NCBI GenBank assembly: GCA_027943335.1
Contig: BSBK01006031.1
Location: 742,501 to 806,500 of the forward strand
DNA: 64,000 bases
Direction: 5' to 3'
Source: Chamaecyparis obtusa
Taxonomy: Eukaryota > Streptophyta > Pinopsida > Cupressales > Cupressaceae
Each line of letters opens with the position of its first letter. The first letter of the stretch is position 1. This document shows, piece by piece, positions 60,685-64,000 of the stretch. The position numbers and the translations under genes are program-made. The notes beneath the pieces are model-generated. The model saw only the letters and a program-made list of their open reading frames with translations. It was not told where the DNA came from and searched no databases.

Positions 60685-60692
60685 TTAATATA
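60685..60692 (-). promoter_or_regulatory. TATA-like box, SOT unit 5
   Basis: TATATTAA at the conserved offset upstream of the ATG at 60602. Confidence 0.4.
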
Positions 60693-61244
60693 AGGACAAA
60701 TATATCATTCATAAATAGCACGTTCGATAGTGGACAACATTTTTAATCTACGCATGTTTTTTTAATTTTCAATGTACGCTGGTAATGAAATTTTCCACAT
60801 GGGCTTGCCTAGCGTTACTAACAAGGAAATAATATTATGATTTCTAATTTCCTTAGCGCAAGATATGATTTAACGTTTTAATCGCATTATTTTAATACTA
60901 TAATATTAAATATATTATTTCTACGTTCCCTCAAATGTCAGTGTTCCCTGCAAAGTCAGTGTGCATTTCAATGACAGGAATCACCAACGTGTATCTATAA
61001 AAAAAAATAGTGCAGCCACCCATTCAAGTAACCGTATTTACGTATGTTTCTGAATGAACAGAGTTTATTATATTCCCCATTCACCTCGCCTTTCAACATT
61101 GGCATTAAAGCCACAATGTGAAAGCCAAATGGCATCAATTAATTAGTCTGTCTGTCTGCTATTTAAAATAATTGCACCTAATCATTAATCTGGGGTGCAA
61201 CGCACTGAAGTTTTATTTAATTGCACGTTCATCACGAGATATTT

Positions 61245-61364
61245 GCACAAGCCCGTCACTCCTCCCAAAGGTATGTCTTAATAGAAGAAATCATCATGTT
61301 CGAGAAGTTCAATTTCATTTGGACTTTCTCTTCTTCCACCGAATGAAGGGAAGGCAACTGATAT
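61245..61364 (-). pseudogene. SOT N-terminal relic, unit 5 (start codon lost)
   Basis: Same relic as in the other units, but its ATG has become ATA (61362-61364). It also carries the TAA after FFY. Confidence 0.75.
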
Positions 61365-62242
61365 ACTCAAGCGAATCAACCTATGAAGGGATAAGTGGCA
61401 AGTTGAGAGTCCGAATGATAACAAAGAAGACCTCCAGCTCTCTTAAGAGAAGAATAAGCATCGATCTCTTAGTACAGAGATAAAAACACTGTTGTTGAGA
61501 GGCACGTCCAATAATTGAGGACATTTTTAATTTGAGCTGGTAAATGTCTGATCTCTGGTAGTAAAGGCCACTTGGGTTAGTTGAAAGACTGCAGTTGCCC
61601 ATGTTCGTAGAAATCATTTTAATATGAATCACATTTTTTATAATGTTAAATACATTATTTTCCCATTGCTTCACATGGCAATGTCGTCACTCCATAGATC
61701 CAACACCTTATTCTAGATCTGATGAGTAGAGATTTCAATTTACACAACCAGATCATAGATTTCTTCTTTTCTCAATATTTTATCTTGTCAAAAGCACCGT
61801 ACACATGTTATTCATGTGCTAGAAACTATTATTAAAATTTCAATGTATAGGCCATAATTTTTTTATAATATAATATTGAAAATATTACTAGTTAGAACTA
61901 CTTATGTATCTTTTGCATTTAACTCTTTTTTAATCAATGTAGTCAATTGTCATATATAATTAAAATATATGAACAGAATTTTTCTAGTATATATTTACTT
62001 TATATTTTAAATAAATCTAAAAAATATCATCTATTTATTTCTATTGATGAATATTGCAAACCATGAGTGCAAAATTCTTTTTCTCCATGGTGGAATTACA
62101 CATTTGATAAAATGTCAAATATGTTAATTTTTTGAATGACTAGTCCACTATTGCATATTTCATAGATTTTGACATATGCAATGATTGACATGTCATGTCC
62201 ACTTCTTTGACTACATTTTATGTAAAGAATATGTAGTTGATA

Positions 62243-62937
62243 TTTTTTATTTTATTAAAATATATTATAATAATTTTTTTATTTATGCTTATACATTTTA
62301 TCTTAGTGTCTTTTTATATTTCACTTTTAAACATAAAAATCTAATCTATATACAGGTGATATATTTCTTATTTTAATAATTTTACTAATATTTTACTTCT
62401 CACTACTGCTTAAACATGATGCAAATTTCTCTATATTCTTATTAAATCTTTCAACTAATTCAAACTATTTCAACAATGAGAGAATCTTGATACAAATGTA
62501 TCTCTTGTTTAGCATACTCTTATGAATAATATTTAATCTATATTATTTTTACTTTTCGAAGGTGGGTGTAGACAATGTTTGCTAGTACAATATTTTAGTA
62601 AAAATAATTCTTAAATTATGTTTAATATTAATAAGACAGTATAAAAAAATGTTAAATGAAATATATGAAATATATGGAAAGATAATTCAAAGATTTGAAT
62701 TGAGTGTAATGAAATTGTAGATCTATTCATAATTATTATGCACTAACAACTATAACAATTAAAATCTGATTGTCAATAATAATAAAAAAAAAAGAATAAG
62801 AATTCACTTACCACTTACCTAACAAGAACTTACTTATCCAGTCAAGCACTCTAAAAGGAACAAGAACTCACTTATCACTTATATAGTCGAGCAGTCTCCC
62901 AACATCATTTTTGAAGAATTTACTAAAGAGGAAAGTC
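62243..62937. other. Right flank of block B and spacer
   Basis: 62243-62739 matches the end of block A (about 17220-17677). 62740-62937 is unmatched and includes an A-rich run and repeated ACTTATC phrases. No gene. Confidence 0.5.
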
Positions 62938-63043
62938 AAAATATAAATATGAAAATCTTTGCACATTCCTTATTTCCATAAAAATAAATAAAACTAACTA
63001 AAAAACTCTTCAAAAAATATTTTTCTAGCATCACTTATCCACA
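62938..63043 (-). repeat. Truncated copia 3' LTR
   Basis: Matches about 12833-12940, ending CTTATCCACA next to the polypurine tract. Confidence 0.85.
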
Positions 63044-64000
63044 TACTCCCCCTTTCTGCTGAGAGGGCTAACAATTTGATCTTTGAGTGTCAAAAACTTA
63101 TCCTTTGCAACCACCTTCGTGAAGATATCTGCTATTTGTGCCTTTGTGTTGATGTATTTCAATTCAATTGCATTCTTTTGTACCAAATCTCTAATGAAGT
63201 GTTGTTTCAAATAAAAGTGTTTGGTCCTGCTATGATGAACCAGATTCTTGGCCAATTTAATGGCACTAATGTTGTCACAAGAAATCACAATAGGCTGAAC
63301 CTAAATCTCACCAATTTCTTCAAGAATCTTTCAGAGCCATAAAGATTGTGTGCCTGCTGAAGTGACTACAACATATTTCTCTTCTGTAGAAGAGAAAGCA
63401 ACCATACTTTGCTTCTTTGAACTCCATGTGATTAAACCAGAGCCCAAAGAAAAAAAATTACCAGATGTAGATTTTTGGTCATCCAAACTACCTCCCCAAT
63501 CAGAATCACTAAAGCCAACAAGCTCAAATTTTTTAGAAAAATAGTGAATTCCAAAATTGAGAGTGTTTTTCACATACCTCAAAATTCTCTTGGCTGCCTT
63601 CATATATTCTTCTGATGGATTTGTCATATACCTTGAAACCAATAAAACTAAGTAAGCAATATCAGGCCTTGTGTGAGCTAGAAACATCAAACTACCAACA
63701 ATACTTCTATATGATGTCTCATCAACAATATTAGCACCATCATCTCTACATAATACAACTCCATGAGCAATTAGAGTAGAAAGAGGTTTAAAATCAACCA
63801 TATGAAATTTCTTTAGCATATCCTTTGCATACTTTGTTTGACAAACAAAAATTTCATTTTCACATTGAGAAACTTCCATTCCCAAAAAGTACTTCATGAG
63901 ACCCAAATCTTTCATTTCAAGTTCATTCATCATAGAAACTTTGAATTCGCCTTTCATCTTAGAACAAATACCCATATATAAAAAATCATCGACATACAAA
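63031..64000 (-). pseudogene. Copia reverse transcriptase C-terminus and RNase H, partial
   Basis: From the window edge the open stretch 63999-63331 starts in the RT catalytic box (MYVDDFLYMG). It continues through the RT thumb (LGLMKYFLGMEV) and connection (SYRSIVGSLMFLAHTRPDIAY), then RNase H (VGFSDSDWGGSLDDQKSTSG). A TGA (63331-63333) after SLWL and a TAG (63301-63303) break the frame. The remainder, 63288-63031 (ISCDNISAIKLAKN, then HFIRDLVQKNAI and SPLSRKGEYVDK), is open. It supplies the part deleted from the copia element in block A. Confidence 0.9.

Larger units (their letters stand above)
44325..62242 (-). repeat. Five-unit tandem array of sulfotransferase genes
   Basis: Head-to-tail units: 44325-47908 (3584 bp), 47909-51489 (3581), 51490-55074 (3585), 55075-58658 (3584) and 58659-62242 (3584). 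Each starts TTGAATAATACTG and holds, in gene orientation, a truncated SOT relic, one intact intronless SOT and a 3' flank of about 1 kb. The four inner junctions all read GTTGATA-C-TTGAAT, while the outer flanks read GTTGATATTTT on the right and TTATTTGAAT on the left. The units differ only at scattered bases and tiny indels. Promoter, coding region and polyadenylation signal are repeated together, so all five could be expressed alike. Confidence 0.95.
42820..62739. repeat. Segmental duplication block B, right arm
   Basis: Paralogue of 8401-17677. 42820-44324 matches 8401-9926, and 62243-62739 matches the end of block A. In between, the single SOT unit of block A is represented by five tandem units. 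The copia element and the (TA)n expansion of block A are absent. Confidence 0.88.
62938..64000 (-). mobile_element. Second copia element of the same family, cut by the window end
   Basis: Minus-strand copy. About 106 bp of the 3' LTR survive (62938-63043), followed by the polypurine tract and the C-terminal part of pol. LTR and polyprotein end match the element at 12634-16030 closely. The outer 200 or so bp of this LTR are missing, so its left end was lost to deletion. The rest of the element lies beyond 64000. Confidence 0.88.

Noticed and set aside
44325..62242. The array as an assembly duplication
   Set aside because: Units carry private substitutions and indels (for example R277C, R202K, P170L and the unit 4 T tract), so they are distinct copies, although the exact count still depends on read support.

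Overview
The window looks like nuclear DNA of a vascular plant. It is AT-rich and crowded with plant-type transposable elements: Ty1/copia and Ty3/gypsy elements primed by initiator tRNA-Met, and a Helitron carrying an RPA1-like gene. The only intact cellular genes are intronless plant cytosolic sulfotransferases (SOTs). A gymnosperm is possible, but nothing here proves it. No bacterial, organellar or CRISPR features were seen.

Layout. 1-3700 is repeat-derived: a 364-bp tandem dimer, a retroposon-like ORF tail and a lone transposon end. 3701-17677 is duplication block A. It holds a degraded SOT N-terminal relic (5029-5138), a retroposed insertion (6338-7170), a SOT pseudogene killed by a 2-bp deletion (10931-11876), a second SOT relic (12489-12608) and an internally deleted copia element (12634-16030). 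18329-24660 is a decayed gypsy chromovirus on the minus strand, with a DNA transposon (19806-20801) nested in its integrase. 25499-62739 is duplication block B, the paralogue of A. In B a 13.5-kb Helitron sits at 29349-42819, exactly where A is uninterrupted. The SOT locus has expanded into five head-to-tail units of about 3.58 kb (44325-62242), each with one intact 315-codon SOT gene on the minus strand. The right edge (62938-64000) is a second copia copy of the same family, cut by the window end.

History read from the sequence. An ancestral segment with one full SOT plus N-terminal SOT fragments was duplicated into A and B. Afterwards A gained a retroposon and a copia element and its SOT gene was frameshifted. 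B gained the Helitron and amplified its SOT unit. All four internal unit junctions are identical and lack clear homology, so one illegitimate join founded the tandem, which probably then grew by unequal exchange.

Function. The five SOTs should transfer sulfate from PAPS to a small hydroxylated molecule in the cytosol; the substrate cannot be read from sequence. Four of them (units 2-5) keep all PAPS-binding motifs. The unit-1 copy has Arg277 replaced by Cys in the RKGxxGDWK motif and may be impaired. The Helitron carries, in order, an Agenet (Tudor-like) gene fragment, an unrecognised ORF, an RPA1-like gene and a Rep-helicase gene. All four have internal stops, although the HUH and two-tyrosine Rep motifs are still readable.
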